Below are positions 25,271 to 33,301 of a stretch of DNA of 35,572 nucleotides, one piece after another. How positions within the stretch are numbered: position 1 is the stretch's first letter; each line of letters opens with the position of its first letter. The translations under genes and the position numbers were made by a program. The notes beneath the pieces were generated by a model, which saw only the letters and a list, made by a program, of their open reading frames with translations, searched no databases and was not told the origin of the DNA. This DNA comes from Actinophytocola sp. (GTDB lineage Bacteria; Actinomycetota; Actinomycetes; Mycobacteriales; Pseudonocardiaceae), in contig WHSS01000023.1 of the NCBI GenBank assembly GCA_009379975.1, positions 1 through 35,572 on the forward strand. The letters are read 5' to 3'.

Positions 25271-25684
25271 ATGACCGGTGAAGCCATCAAGCTCGGTGAG
25301 AGTCAGTCCCTGCGGATCGTCGCGTCCACGCCCGACGCGCTCGAACTGGAGTCGACGTGGGCGCCCGGCGGCAAGCCTCCGCCACGCCACTACCACCCTC
25401 ACCAAGACGAGCGGTTCGAGGTCCTCTCGGGCGAACTGACCGTCGAGGTCGGCAGCGATCCGCCACGGGTGCTGAACCCCGGCGACATACTCGAGGTCCC
25501 GCGTGGGGTCGCACACCTGATGTGGAACGCCGGGGCCGAGCCCACCCAGGCACGGTGGCGCATCACGCCTGCGCTCCGTACCGAAGAGATGTTCCGGTTC
25601 ATGAGCAACGGCTTGTCTCCGCAGAGGATCCCGGCCGTGCTTTGGACATTTCGGAACGAGTACCGCCTCGCCCTGCGTCGCTGA
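25271..25684 (+). CDS. Small cupin-domain protein
   Basis: The 137-residue single-domain cupin has the first motif HYHPHQDERFEVLSGELTVE (two His and a Glu as likely metal ligands) and the second PGDILEVPRGVAHLMWN, with its His. Small cupins bind metals or small ligands or act as isomerases; no specific role is seen. The ATG at 25271 starts the conserved part; an in-frame ATG at 25228 near AAGGGGG is possible. The frame further upstream runs into the 21-bp repeats and is not taken as coding. Confidence 0.8.
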   Translation: MTGEAIKLGESQSLRIVASTPDALELESTWAPGGKPPPRHYHPHQDERFEVLSGELTVEVGSDPPRVLNPGDILEVPRGVAHLMWNAGAEPTQARWRITPALRTEEMFRFMSNGLSPQRIPAVLWTFRNEYRLALRR

Positions 25685-25776
25685 ACGCCGTCCGGTAACC
25701 GCGACCACACCCGAACGGCGCCTCCGGAAACCATCCGTCATAGTGAGGTTCGTCCGGGAACGACGGGAGTACACGC

Positions 25777-26229
25777 ATGGTGCACATCCAGCACACTTCG
25801 ACCTGCAAGGCGCCGATTGCCGTCGCGTTCGGCTACATCGACGACTACCGGACGGCTCCGGAGTGGATGTTCGGCCTGTCGAAGTTCGAACCGATCGGCG
25901 ACAAGGACCACGGGCTCGGCGCGGTGTACGACGGCTCGATGAAACTCGGACCCAAGACGCTGCACAGCACCGTCGAGGTCACCGGATGGGAGCAGGACAA
26001 GCTCATCGCCCTCGACTCGATCAAGGGCTTCGTGAACCAGTCGACCTGGCAGTTCCTCTCGCGCGGCCCGGAAGAAACCGAGCTCAAGGTCGATTTCACC
26101 TACGAGCTGCCCGGCGGCATGGCAGGCAAGGCGCTCGGCAGGGTCATCGAGCCGGTCATCTCGATCGCGATCAAGCACACCGAGCACACGCTGCGGGACA
26201 ACGTCGAGCGTTTGTACGCCAAGCGGTAG
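25777..26229 (+). CDS. SRPBCC (START-like) superfamily protein
   Basis: The 150-residue protein has the SRPBCC pattern: HIQHTSTCKAPIAVAFGYID at the start, DYRTAPEWMFGLSKFEPIG, VTGWEQDKLIALDSIKGF, and a long C-terminal helix (EHTLRDNVERLYAKR). The fold makes a cavity for hydrophobic ligands. The substrate is unknown. The ATG follows GGGAG at seven bases. It is convergent with the cyclase gene, nine bases apart. Confidence 0.82.
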   Translation: MVHIQHTSTCKAPIAVAFGYIDDYRTAPEWMFGLSKFEPIGDKDHGLGAVYDGSMKLGPKTLHSTVEVTGWEQDKLIALDSIKGFVNQSTWQFLSRGPEETELKVDFTYELPGGMAGKALGRVIEPVISIAIKHTEHTLRDNVERLYAKR

Positions 26230-26232
26230 AGC

Positions 26233-26249
26233 CCGCGGCTATGCCGCGG
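26233..26249. terminator. Hairpin between convergent SRPBCC and cyclase genes
   Basis: CCGCGGC-TAT-GCCGCGG makes a 7-bp stem located on the end of the cyclase gene. There is no T-tract, so its role as terminator is only likely from position. Confidence 0.4.
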
Positions 26250-27051
26250 CCGAAGCACGGTAGACCGAGACGGATTCCGGCACGCCCTTGACACGCTTCC
26301 GGGAAGGCTTGGACAGCGTCACGCCCGGCATCTCCCCCGCCGCCTCGACGACTTCCCGGCTCACCAGGACCTGGCCGCCCTTGGCGATATCGGTGATGCG
26401 AGCCGCCACGTTGACCGCGTGTCCGACGAGGTCTTCCTTGGTCACGACGAGCTTGCCGGTGTGCACGCCCGCGCGCAGCCGCAACGGCTCCGGCTGCGCG
26501 TCGACGAGTTCGATAGCGGCCCGCACCGCGTATTCCGGCTCGGTGAACGCCAGCATCAACCCGTCGCCCAGCCGTTTCACCACCCGGCCACCCCATCTGC
26601 GCACGATGGGACCGACCGCACGGTGATGCTCGGCGAGCAACTCCAGTGCGGCGGCATCCCCCTGCTCCGCGGTGTAACCGGTGAAGCCTTCAAGGTCGGT
26701 GAACACGACCGTGACCGCTGTCTGCGCTTCGTCGCCCTTGAGGGCTTCCCCGCCCGCGGACAACACCTGCAGGGTGGTCAGCCCAAGCCGTGCGAGCGAG
26801 GAGGGACGACGCTCGACGGCCCGCTCCAGAAAACGTCGCATGACCTCGATCGGCGGCACCCGCGACAGCGGTTGCGACCCCGGCTTTTCCAGCCAGCGCT
26901 GGTCGATCACGCCCACTTCGAGGGCGGTATCGCGAAACTCGGGATCGTGGTCGAGCAAATCCGCCAGCCGCTCCGCCACGAGGGAATTCAAGGACGCGAT
27001 CGCGGACGGCACGGTGCCCTTCTTGGGGCGAACTCGCCGAGAAGGGGACAT
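26239..27051 (-). CDS. Class III adenylate/guanylate cyclase
   Basis: The 270-residue protein has a catalytic domain at about 110-265: VVFTDLEGFTGYT with the first metal Asp, RRWGGRVVKRLGDGLMLAF with the second Asp, and HAVNVAARI with the transition-state Asn and Arg. It makes cAMP or cGMP. The N-terminal 100 residues form a soluble helical region (LLDHDPEFRDTALEVGVIDQ) with no membrane segment or known sensor. Cytoplasmic location is expected. Confidence 0.88.
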   Translation of the reverse strand: MSPSRRVRPKKGTVPSAIASLNSLVAERLADLLDHDPEFRDTALEVGVIDQRWLEKPGSQPLSRVPPIEVMRRFLERAVERRPSSLARLGLTTLQVLSAGGEALKGDEAQTAVTVVFTDLEGFTGYTAEQGDAAALELLAEHHRAVGPIVRRWGGRVVKRLGDGLMLAFTEPEYAVRAAIELVDAQPEPLRLRAGVHTGKLVVTKEDLVGHAVNVAARITDIAKGGQVLVSREVVEAAGEMPGVTLSKPSRKRVKGVPESVSVYRASAAA

Positions 27052-27170
27052 GGCCCAACGGTACCGTCACGACCGCCGGGCAACTGCGTGAAATCGCCTG
27101 CCGGCGGGGTGACGCCGACCACCTGCCTGCCCGTTGACCCGTTGACACCGCGCCTGCGGGGCTGCGCGGT

Positions 27171-27197
27171 GGGAACCAAGCCCGCGATAATGGCGTT
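27171..27197 (+). promoter_or_regulatory. Sigma-E/sigma-H-type (ECF) promoter
   Basis: GGGAACC (27171-27177) and CGTT (27194-27197) are separated by 16 bp, which fits the GGAAC / GTT consensus used by actinobacterial sigma-E and sigma-H factors. It lies 53 bp upstream of the 27251 gene, whose ATG has GGAG nearby. Confidence 0.55.
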
Positions 27198-27250
27198 GAC
27201 CGGGTGAGGGCCAGCCGACACCGCCGACTTCGCGCAGACCGGAGTGACCT

Positions 27251-28024
27251 ATGGGTGAATCCACCGTCGTCATCGTCCTGCTCGTCCTGATCGCGGCGGG
27301 CGCCTTCTACCTGGTCAACCAGCAGGCAGCGCGCCGGCGGCAGGAGCTCGAAGACGCCAAGTCGGACGCCCGCCGCTGGGTGGAGCGGCTCGGCGGGCAG
27401 GTCCTCAACCTGACCGGTAGCGACGTCGCTTCGCAGCAGGCGATCGCCGACGCCGCCGAGCGATACAACGCCGCTGGCTCGCAGATCGAGCAGGCGACCA
27501 CGGTCCGACAGGCGAAGCTGGTCACCGACACCGCGCTCGAAGGGCTCTACTACGTGCGCGCCGCGCGGATCGCCATGGGCATGGACCCTGGCCCGGCGCT
27601 GCCGGAGGACGCCGAGCGCACCCGCGCGGGCAAGGTGACCGAGGAACGCGGCGTCAACGTCGACGGCCACCACTACGACCTCTCACCGCAGCCGGGCCAG
27701 GCCACGCCACACTACTACCCCGGCGGCCGCGTCGCCGGGCGCCCGGTGCCCGAAGGCTGGTACAGCGAGCCGTGGTGGAAGCCCGCGTTGCGCACCGGCG
27801 CCTGGACCATGGGGTCGATGTTCCTGTTCAGTGCGATGTTCTCCGGCATGTCCGGCATCGCCTCCGCGCAGGCCTGGGAGTCGGGGTATGACGCAGGCCA
27901 GCAGGACGCACTCGAATCAGGCGACGCCGGCGGCGATGCCGGTGGCGATTACGGCGGTGGCAGCGACTTCGGTGGTGATGCCGGTGGTGACCTCGGCGGA
28001 TTCGGTGACTTCGGCGGGTTCTAG
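27251..28024 (+). CDS. Membrane-anchored protein with Gly/Asp-rich tail, unknown function
   Basis: The 257-residue protein starts with a single membrane segment (VVIVLLVLIAAGAFYLV, about residues 6-22). A helical region with possible coiled coil follows (RRRQELEDAKSDARRWVERL). The middle is rich in His, Tyr and Pro (HYDLSPQPGQATPHYYPGGR), a second hydrophobic stretch lies near residue 190 (GSMFLFSAMFSGMSGIA), and the tail is repetitive Gly-Gly-Asp (GGDYGGGSDFGGDAGG). No family was recognised with confidence. The sigma-E-type promoter suggests an envelope-stress role (inference). The stop codon sits in a hairpin with the stop of the convergent desaturase gene. Confidence 0.75.
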   Translation: MGESTVVIVLLVLIAAGAFYLVNQQAARRRQELEDAKSDARRWVERLGGQVLNLTGSDVASQQAIADAAERYNAAGSQIEQATTVRQAKLVTDTALEGLYYVRAARIAMGMDPGPALPEDAERTRAGKVTEERGVNVDGHHYDLSPQPGQATPHYYPGGRVAGRPVPEGWYSEPWWKPALRTGAWTMGSMFLFSAMFSGMSGIASAQAWESGYDAGQQDALESGDAGGDAGGDYGGGSDFGGDAGGDLGGFGDFGGF

Positions 28025-28043
28025 GCCGTGTCTTATGGGCCTA
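28022..28043. terminator. Hairpin containing both convergent stop codons
   Basis: TAGGCC (28022-28027) and GGCCTA (28038-28043) pair. Each arm contains the TAG stop of one of the two convergent genes. The stem is short, so it is only a possible terminator. Confidence 0.35.
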
Positions 28044-28997
28044 AGCCATGGCCTGCAGCTTCGTGAGCCGCTCCGGCCGCGGCCAGCGCACGTCGTAGAC
28101 CCAGCCCAGCTTCTCGCACAGCCAGATCACCCTGGCCGAGACGTCGAGTTGGCCGCGCCTGACACCGTGGCGGGCCGAGGTCGGGTCCGCGTGGTGCAGG
28201 TTGTGCCAGGACTCGCCCATCGACAGGATCGCCAGCGGCCAGAAGTTCGCCGACTTGTCGCGCGCGGCGAACGGCCGCTCACCGACCATGTGGCAGATCG
28301 AGTTCACCGACCAGGTCACGTGGTGAACGGCGGCGACGCGGACCAGACCCGCCCAGAAGAACGCGGTGACCGCGCCCCACACCGACCAGGTGAGAAGGCC
28401 ACCGATCAGGGCGGGCAGCAGCAGCGTCGCGATGGTGAGCGGACCGAAGAGCCGGTGGACGACGCGCATGTCCCGGTCGGCCAGCAGGTCCGGCGCGAAT
28501 CGCTCCTGGTTGGTCAGGGTCCGGCGGAAGATCCAGCCGATGTGCGCATGCCAGAAGCCGCGCAGGACGGCGATCGGGCCGGTGCCGAACGCCCACGGCG
28601 AGTGCGGGTCACCCTGCTTGTCGGAATAGGCGTGGTGGCGGCGATGGTCGGCGACCCAGTGCAGGATCGGGCCCTGCACCGCCATGCTGCCCAATACGGC
28701 GAGCGCGACCCGCATCGGGCGCTTCGCCTTGAAGGAGCCGTGCGTGAAGTAGCGGTGGAAGCCGACGGTGACACCGAGGATCGACACCGTGTAGAACACC
28801 GCGGCGAGCCCGAGGTCGAGCCAGCTCACGCCCCACCCCCAGAGCATCGGCACCGCGATGGCGAGTGCGATCAGCGGGACGATCGCGAACGCATACACCG
28901 AGATATGTGCGGGCCATGGGCGCTTCTCGCCATCGATGGGCTTGGGACCTGAGCGGGCAGCGGTCGCGGTCTGTCTCACGGAAGTATCGACGGTCAC
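28041..28997 (-). CDS. Membrane fatty acid (acyl-CoA) desaturase
   Basis: The 318-residue di-iron desaturase introduces a double bond, probably at delta-9, into acyl-CoA. Its three His boxes are GFHRYFTHGSF, DHRRHHAYSD and ESWHNLHHADP, and a further NSICHMVGERPF lies before the third. Four membrane helices fit the family. GTG at 28995-28997 is preferred as the start because GAGAGAGG precedes it; a TTG seven codons upstream extends the open frame. A separate electron donor would be required, and none is in the window. Confidence 0.92.
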   Translation of the reverse strand: MTVDTSVRQTATAARSGPKPIDGEKRPWPAHISVYAFAIVPLIALAIAVPMLWGWGVSWLDLGLAAVFYTVSILGVTVGFHRYFTHGSFKAKRPMRVALAVLGSMAVQGPILHWVADHRRHHAYSDKQGDPHSPWAFGTGPIAVLRGFWHAHIGWIFRRTLTNQERFAPDLLADRDMRVVHRLFGPLTIATLLLPALIGGLLTWSVWGAVTAFFWAGLVRVAAVHHVTWSVNSICHMVGERPFAARDKSANFWPLAILSMGESWHNLHHADPTSARHGVRRGQLDVSARVIWLCEKLGWVYDVRWPRPERLTKLQAMA

Positions 28998-29226
28998 CGT
29001 GGTGAGCCTCTCTCTCAAGAACGCACCGGCGATCGGCTCGTTCCTCGTTCAGCATTAACCGGCCCGGCGCATACCGGACCACCCCCGTGCGAATGACGCT
29101 ACACGGACAGGTGAACAGTAACGAAGGACCGCTCGGGTGGTTTACGCGCACTGTTGGCCAGTTGCCAGTTATGTCAGCGGTTGGGTGCATCGGCGCCGGA
29201 AACGACCGCGCCCACCGACGGACGCT

Positions 29227-30033
29227 TCACGCCTGACATCGTGGGCACCAGTACAGCTTACGCGAGACCAGCGCGGCGATGGCGATCTCGCTGCCGCAGA
29301 CGTGGCAGGGCTGCCCGGCCCGGCGGTAGACGTAGACCTCTCCCCCGTGCCTGTCCTCGCGCGGCGGCCTGCCCGTGACCTCGGGCAAGTGCTCCGGGCG
29401 CACCGTGTCGATGCTCCCGGTGCGGACCCCGTCCCGCATCAACTCGACCAGGTCGGCCCACATGTCGCACCACAGCGCCTTGTCGATGGCCTTGCCCGGT
29501 GTCATCGGGGCGACGCCATGGCGGAACAGCACCTCGGCGCGGTAGACGTTGCCGACACCCGCGAGCACCGACTGATCCATCAGCAGCGCGGCGATCGAGC
29601 TTCGGGAGCGCGAGATCCGCGCCCATGCCGCGTCGGGATCGGCGTCATCGCGCAACGGATCGGGTCCGAGCCTGGCGACGAGCCGCGCCACCTCGGCGTG
29701 GTTGAGGAGCTCGCAACGGGTCGGTCCGCGCAGGTCGGCCCAGTGCGTCGGTCCCACAAGGCGCATCCGCACTTGACCGACCGGTGAGGCGACCGGCAGC
29801 GGCGCTTCGCCGAACATGCCATAGAGCCCGAGGTGGATGTGCACCGATCCCGGCACGCCGTAGTGGTGGAAGAGGTGCTTGCCGAAGGCTTCCGCGCGCT
29901 CGAAGACCGTGCCGTCGAGTTCGGCGGCTTCGGCGGCGAACCTGCCTTGCGGGCTCGACACCTCGACGCGGCGCCCGCCGAAGCGCTGGGTGTGCAGCCG
30001 CGCGAGCCGGTGCAGCGTGTGGCCCTCTGGCAT
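29227..30033 (-). CDS. Nei-type DNA glycosylase (endonuclease VIII family)
   Basis: This bifunctional glycosylase/AP lyase removes oxidised bases. The 268-residue protein starts MPEGHTLHRLA, with the catalytic Pro2 and Glu3, carries FGKHLFHHY with the conserved Lys, DQSVLAGVGNVYRAEVLF (H2TH region), and a C-terminal zinc finger CHVCG to CPRC. MPEGHTLHR points to Nei rather than Fpg. The ATG overlaps the rpiB stop (TGATG), so the two are coupled. Confidence 0.93.
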   Translation of the reverse strand: MPEGHTLHRLARLHTQRFGGRRVEVSSPQGRFAAEAAELDGTVFERAEAFGKHLFHHYGVPGSVHIHLGLYGMFGEAPLPVASPVGQVRMRLVGPTHWADLRGPTRCELLNHAEVARLVARLGPDPLRDDADPDAAWARISRSRSSIAALLMDQSVLAGVGNVYRAEVLFRHGVAPMTPGKAIDKALWCDMWADLVELMRDGVRTGSIDTVRPEHLPEVTGRPPREDRHGGEVYVYRRAGQPCHVCGSEIAIAALVSRKLYWCPRCQA

Positions 30034-30503
30034 CAGGCAGGCAGCTGAGGCGGCGTTCCGGTGCGCTCGTAGTCGGTGACCATCGCGACGCGGCGCGAGT
30101 GGCGCTCGTCGGTGTCGATTGGGGTCGCGATGAAGGCGTCCACGATCGCGGTCGCCTCCTCGGCCGTATGCATGCGGGCGCCGATGCCCATGACCTGCGC
30201 GTGGTTGTGCTGCCGGGTCAGCGTGGCGGTTTCCACGCTCCACGCGAGGCCGGCGCGCACGCCTTCGACCTTGTTCGCCGCGATCTGCTCGCCATTGCCC
30301 GAACCCCCGACGACGATGCCAAGGCTGCCCTCGTCCGCGACGACGCGGCGGGCGGTCTCGATGCAGAACGGCGGGTAGTCGTCGGCGTCGTCGTAGGCAT
30401 GGGGCCCGACGTCGACGGCCTCATGGCCCTGCCCGGTCAGATGCTCGACGAGGTGGTTCTTCAGTTCAAAGCCGGCGTGATCGGCTCCCAGGTAAACGCG
30501 CAC
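30033..30503 (-). CDS. rpiB: Ribose-5-phosphate isomerase B
   Basis: RpiB interconverts ribose 5-phosphate and ribulose 5-phosphate. The 156-residue protein starts RVYLGADHAGFELKNHL and has VVGGSGNGEQIAANKV. In this loop the Glu of NGEQ is the actinobacterial replacement for the catalytic Cys of the enteric enzyme, as described for Mycobacterium tuberculosis RpiB. NHAQVMGIGAR follows. It is divergent from the next gene by 47 bp. Confidence 0.95.
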   Translation of the reverse strand: MRVYLGADHAGFELKNHLVEHLTGQGHEAVDVGPHAYDDADDYPPFCIETARRVVADEGSLGIVVGGSGNGEQIAANKVEGVRAGLAWSVETATLTRQHNHAQVMGIGARMHTAEEATAIVDAFIATPIDTDERHSRRVAMVTDYERTGTPPQLPA

Positions 30504-30550
30504 GCCGGGCAGTTTGCCACCAAGCCGCGCGGCCCGCTCGAGTAGGCGGC

Positions 30551-31297
30551 ATGATCTGTGCCGTGACCCACGAGTTCACCCGGACAGCGACGGCGGGCAG
30601 GTGGCTTCAGGTGGCGCGCGGGGTGTTCGCCCGCAGGTACGCCGAGCTGGATCAGACGCTCGGGTTGATCATCGGCGAGCGGCGGTGCCTCGTGGTGGAC
30701 ACCGGCCGGGACGAGGTGCACGGCGCGGAATTGGCCACTGCCATCCGCGAGCTCACCGACCTGCCCTGGACGGTCGTGATCACGCACGCGCACTTCGATC
30801 ATTTCTTCGGCACCGCGGCGTTCCTGCCCTGCCGGGTGCTGGCGCACGCACGGTGCCGCGAAGTCATCGAATCGGACGCGGAACCCCAGCGCGCGGAGTG
30901 GGTAAGGCGCTACAACGAGCAGGACAAGCCGGAGTTCGCCACCAGGCTGGCCGAAGCGCGTGTCTTCGCTCCGGATGACCTGTTCACCGAACGCATCGAG
31001 CTCGATCTGGGCGGCCGCACCGCGGTAGTGCTCCACCCCGGCCGCGGGCACACCGACCACGACGTCATCGTGCATGTGCCCGACGCAGGCGTCCTTTTCG
31101 CGGGCGATCTCGTCGAACAGGGCGCGCCGCCCGCGGTCGGGCCGGACGCGCACCTGCTCGACTGGCCGAAGGCGCTCGACACCGTGCTCGTCCTGCGGCC
31201 GGACCGCATCGTGCCCGGCCACGGCGAGCCCGTCGACCGTGCGTTCGTCGCGGCGCAACGGGCCGAGCTAGGGGCGCTAGGCGGCACTCGTGCGTGA
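30551..31297 (+). CDS. Metallo-beta-lactamase-fold hydrolase
   Basis: The 248-residue protein has all metal motifs of the fold: THAHFDHFFG (HxHxDH), a His in HPGRGHTDHD, the Asp in LFAGDLVEQG and the last His in VPGHGEPVD. Family members hydrolyse diverse substrates; no subfamily is recognised. ATG 30551 or GTG 30563 may be the start. The last residues and the TGA stop lie inside the nested palindrome at 31288-31390, so the C-terminus was probably set by that element. Confidence 0.88.
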   Translation: MICAVTHEFTRTATAGRWLQVARGVFARRYAELDQTLGLIIGERRCLVVDTGRDEVHGAELATAIRELTDLPWTVVITHAHFDHFFGTAAFLPCRVLAHARCREVIESDAEPQRAEWVRRYNEQDKPEFATRLAEARVFAPDDLFTERIELDLGGRTAVVLHPGRGHTDHDVIVHVPDAGVLFAGDLVEQGAPPAVGPDAHLLDWPKALDTVLVLRPDRIVPGHGEPVDRAFVAAQRAELGALGGTRA

Positions 31298-31390
31298 AAC
31301 TCCTTGCATGGGCACGCGTCACCCCTCACGACCCACTTTGCTGGGGTCGTGAGGGGTGAGGCGTGCGGGAGCACCAGCTTTCACGCACGA
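31288..31390. repeat. Nested palindrome, copy 2
   Basis: A second copy of the 13167-13275 element. The outer arms TCGTGCGTGAAA / TTTCACGCACGA are perfect over 12 bp. The inner arms CACCCCTCACGACCC / GGGTCGTGAGGGGTG are perfect over 15 bp around a 9-base loop. Compared with copy 1, three inner-arm positions differ and each is compensated on the other arm. It lies between the convergent MBL gene and a gene remnant. Confidence 0.9.
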
Positions 31391-31400
31391 CGGGCGCCGG

Positions 31401-31850
31401 TCACACCCTGCCGTATTCACGGAGGGTCCGGAGGGCATCCAGGGTCACCGCGCCACTCCACGGACTGACCAGGAGAGAAGTGCAGGAAGTGGAAGTCCCA
31501 GCCCCCGTCGTCGAGTTGCTCGCCCTCGAGCCGCGCCACGTCGGCCGCGATCTGGTCGTCGCTGAACAGCGCCCGGCTGGGTACTCCGGGACGTGGCGAC
31601 AGTTCGAGCGGTTTGATGTGTTCGTTCTCGACCCCGCCGGGGACGGCCACCGTGCCGTCGTCGCGGATCGCGGATCGGAACCGCATTACGGCAGCAGCGG
31701 CGCGGGCAGGGTCGGGTACCGCGTCGAGGAACTGCAGGGCGAACTTGACGGTGTAGCCGCCGGGCTCTCCGATCGCGTCGATCTGGCGCCAGCACCAGGT
31801 CGTGGCCGTGTAGAGCCACGGGTGCCGCACGCCGAGGCGCTGCCAACGCG
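31401..31850 (-). pseudogene. C-terminal remnant of an actinobacterial hypothetical protein, frameshifted
   Basis: The minus strand encodes GVRHPWLYTATTWCWRQIDA, a YTVKFALQFLDAVPD segment, ELSPRPGVPSRALF and DDGGWDFHFLHFSPGQSVEW. This is like the C-terminal half of actinobacterial proteins with the prenyltransferase/squalene-oxidase-type repeat feature. After VEWRG the frame is lost: one frame ends in TGA soon after, while the adjacent frame gives the expected tail VTLDALRTLREYGRV and stops at 31401-31403. The N-terminal part is missing at the junction with the IS607 element near 31850. Function unknown. Confidence 0.6.
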
Positions 31851-32000
31851 TAGGTGAGGAACCGTTGCCGATGAGTGAGCGATGGTGCTCATCTCGCCAG
31901 CACCCCGTCTCGGGGTTGTTCGGCAGCCGTGTGGCTGCGTCCCTTCCGCGTTTCACGGCCACCTGCCGAGCCCGGCTCGGTCTTAGGGTCGGCTCCACGC
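31850..32000 (-). ncRNA. Candidate TnpB guide (omega) RNA region
   Basis: TnpB proteins use an RNA made from the 3' end of tnpB and the element end. Here the sequence after the TnpB stop reads GATGAG...CTCATC, a short stem (about 31869-31894), then runs to the element end. This is position and a short hairpin only; the limits are estimates. Confidence 0.25.
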
Positions 32001-33301
32001 TTGACGGCGGCCCCGACTGGGCCGACGGCGGTATCACCAGCAGTACTGGTGTCCTCGTACCGCGCGAGGTTGATGGCAGCGTTGTCGTCGCGCTGGTGAC
32101 CGGCACCGCACCCGTGACAGGTCCAGTGTTCGGACCAGCCGATGTCCTGCACATGCTGGCAGTGGTGGCAGGTCTTCGAGGACGGGTACCAGCGGTCGGC
32201 CGTGACCAGGTGGGATCCGTACCAGTCGGTCTTGTAGGCCAACTGGCGGCGGGCCTCGCCCAGGGCGGAGTCCGACAGGCCGCGCCTGCGGGCGCGTGCA
32301 CCCGTCAGGCCCTTCTGCCGCAGCATCCCGGCCGCATCCAAACCTTCGACCACGATCTCGCCGTGGGTCTTGGCAAGCCTTGTGGTCAAGGTATGGATGC
32401 GGTGGGCACGGATGTTCGCGATCCGGCGCTGCAACCGGGTGATCTTCTGATTCGTCTCGGCGTACCGGCGGGAGTCACGGGTACGGCGGGAACGCTCCCG
32501 GCACAGGTGCCGCAACTCCTTCAGTGCGGCTTCGAGGGGGCGTGGGTTCGCCACCCGCTCAATCACCACGCCGTCGTTGTCGGCGACGGTCGCCAGGACA
32601 CGGACCCCGACGTCGACACCCACCCGCGAATCCGGTCTTTGTACTCGCGGCTGCTGGGGGCGTTGGATCAACACCCGGAAAGCCACCACAAGCCGGGTGC
32701 CCCTCCGCGACACCGTGGCCGCGAGGATCCGCGCCCTGCCGTCGGCGACGAGCCGTTCCAACCGGCGGGTGTTCTCGTGGGTCCGGACGGTCCCGATCCG
32801 CGGCAGAGTCACATGCCGGCGATCGGGCTCCACCCGGATAGCGCCGGTGGTGAACGTGACCCGATCCCGGTCACGGCCCTTCTTCGCGAACCGGGGAAAC
32901 CCAACCCTCCTGCCCGCGCGCTTCCCCGCACGGGAGGCCTGCCAGTTCCAGTAGCCGTCCACCGCAGCGCGGATGCCGTCAGCGAACGCCTCCTTGGAGA
33001 TCTCCGGCCACCACACCTGCCCGGTCACCTGGTCGGCACACTCGGTGTCCTTGACCTGGTTCCACCGCTTCCGCAGACCAGCCAGTGACGGCATCTGGGT
33101 CGCCTCGCCGGACTCGTGGTACCGGGTGAGGTCTTGCTTCAGCGTGCGGACCGCCCAGTTCCGGGCGTACCGGCGGCCACCGAACTGCCGCCGCACACAC
33201 GCCGCCTCCGCTGGCGTGCAGTCCAGCGCAAACGTGAACGCCTGCACCGTCTGACCGCCGGGAACCTCGAACCTAGCCACCAGCACCGCCACCGAATGCA
33301 C
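31889..33301 (-). CDS. tnpB: TnpB RNA-guided nuclease (IS607-type OrfB)
   Basis: The 470-residue protein has a complete RuvC set: Asp230 in GVDVGV, Glu319 in IVVEGLD and Asp406 in RDDNAAINLA, with a zinc ribbon (Cys378/Cys381 and Cys395/Cys398). It has the N-terminal YARNWAVRTL region and FPRFAKKGRDRDRVTF of the wedge/REC part. Nothing inactivating is seen. The ATG at 33299-33301 overlaps the previous ORF by 29 bp; starts further inside (GTG) are possible. About 60 C-terminal residues after the RuvC end are polar and probably overlap the guide RNA. Confidence 0.92.
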   Translation of the reverse strand: MHSVAVLVARFEVPGGQTVQAFTFALDCTPAEAACVRRQFGGRRYARNWAVRTLKQDLTRYHESGEATQMPSLAGLRKRWNQVKDTECADQVTGQVWWPEISKEAFADGIRAAVDGYWNWQASRAGKRAGRRVGFPRFAKKGRDRDRVTFTTGAIRVEPDRRHVTLPRIGTVRTHENTRRLERLVADGRARILAATVSRRGTRLVVAFRVLIQRPQQPRVQRPDSRVGVDVGVRVLATVADNDGVVIERVANPRPLEAALKELRHLCRERSRRTRDSRRYAETNQKITRLQRRIANIRAHRIHTLTTRLAKTHGEIVVEGLDAAGMLRQKGLTGARARRRGLSDSALGEARRQLAYKTDWYGSHLVTADRWYPSSKTCHHCQHVQDIGWSEHWTCHGCGAGHQRDDNAAINLARYEDTSTAGDTAVGPVGAAVKRGADPKTEPGSAGGRETRKGRSHTAAEQPRDGVLAR

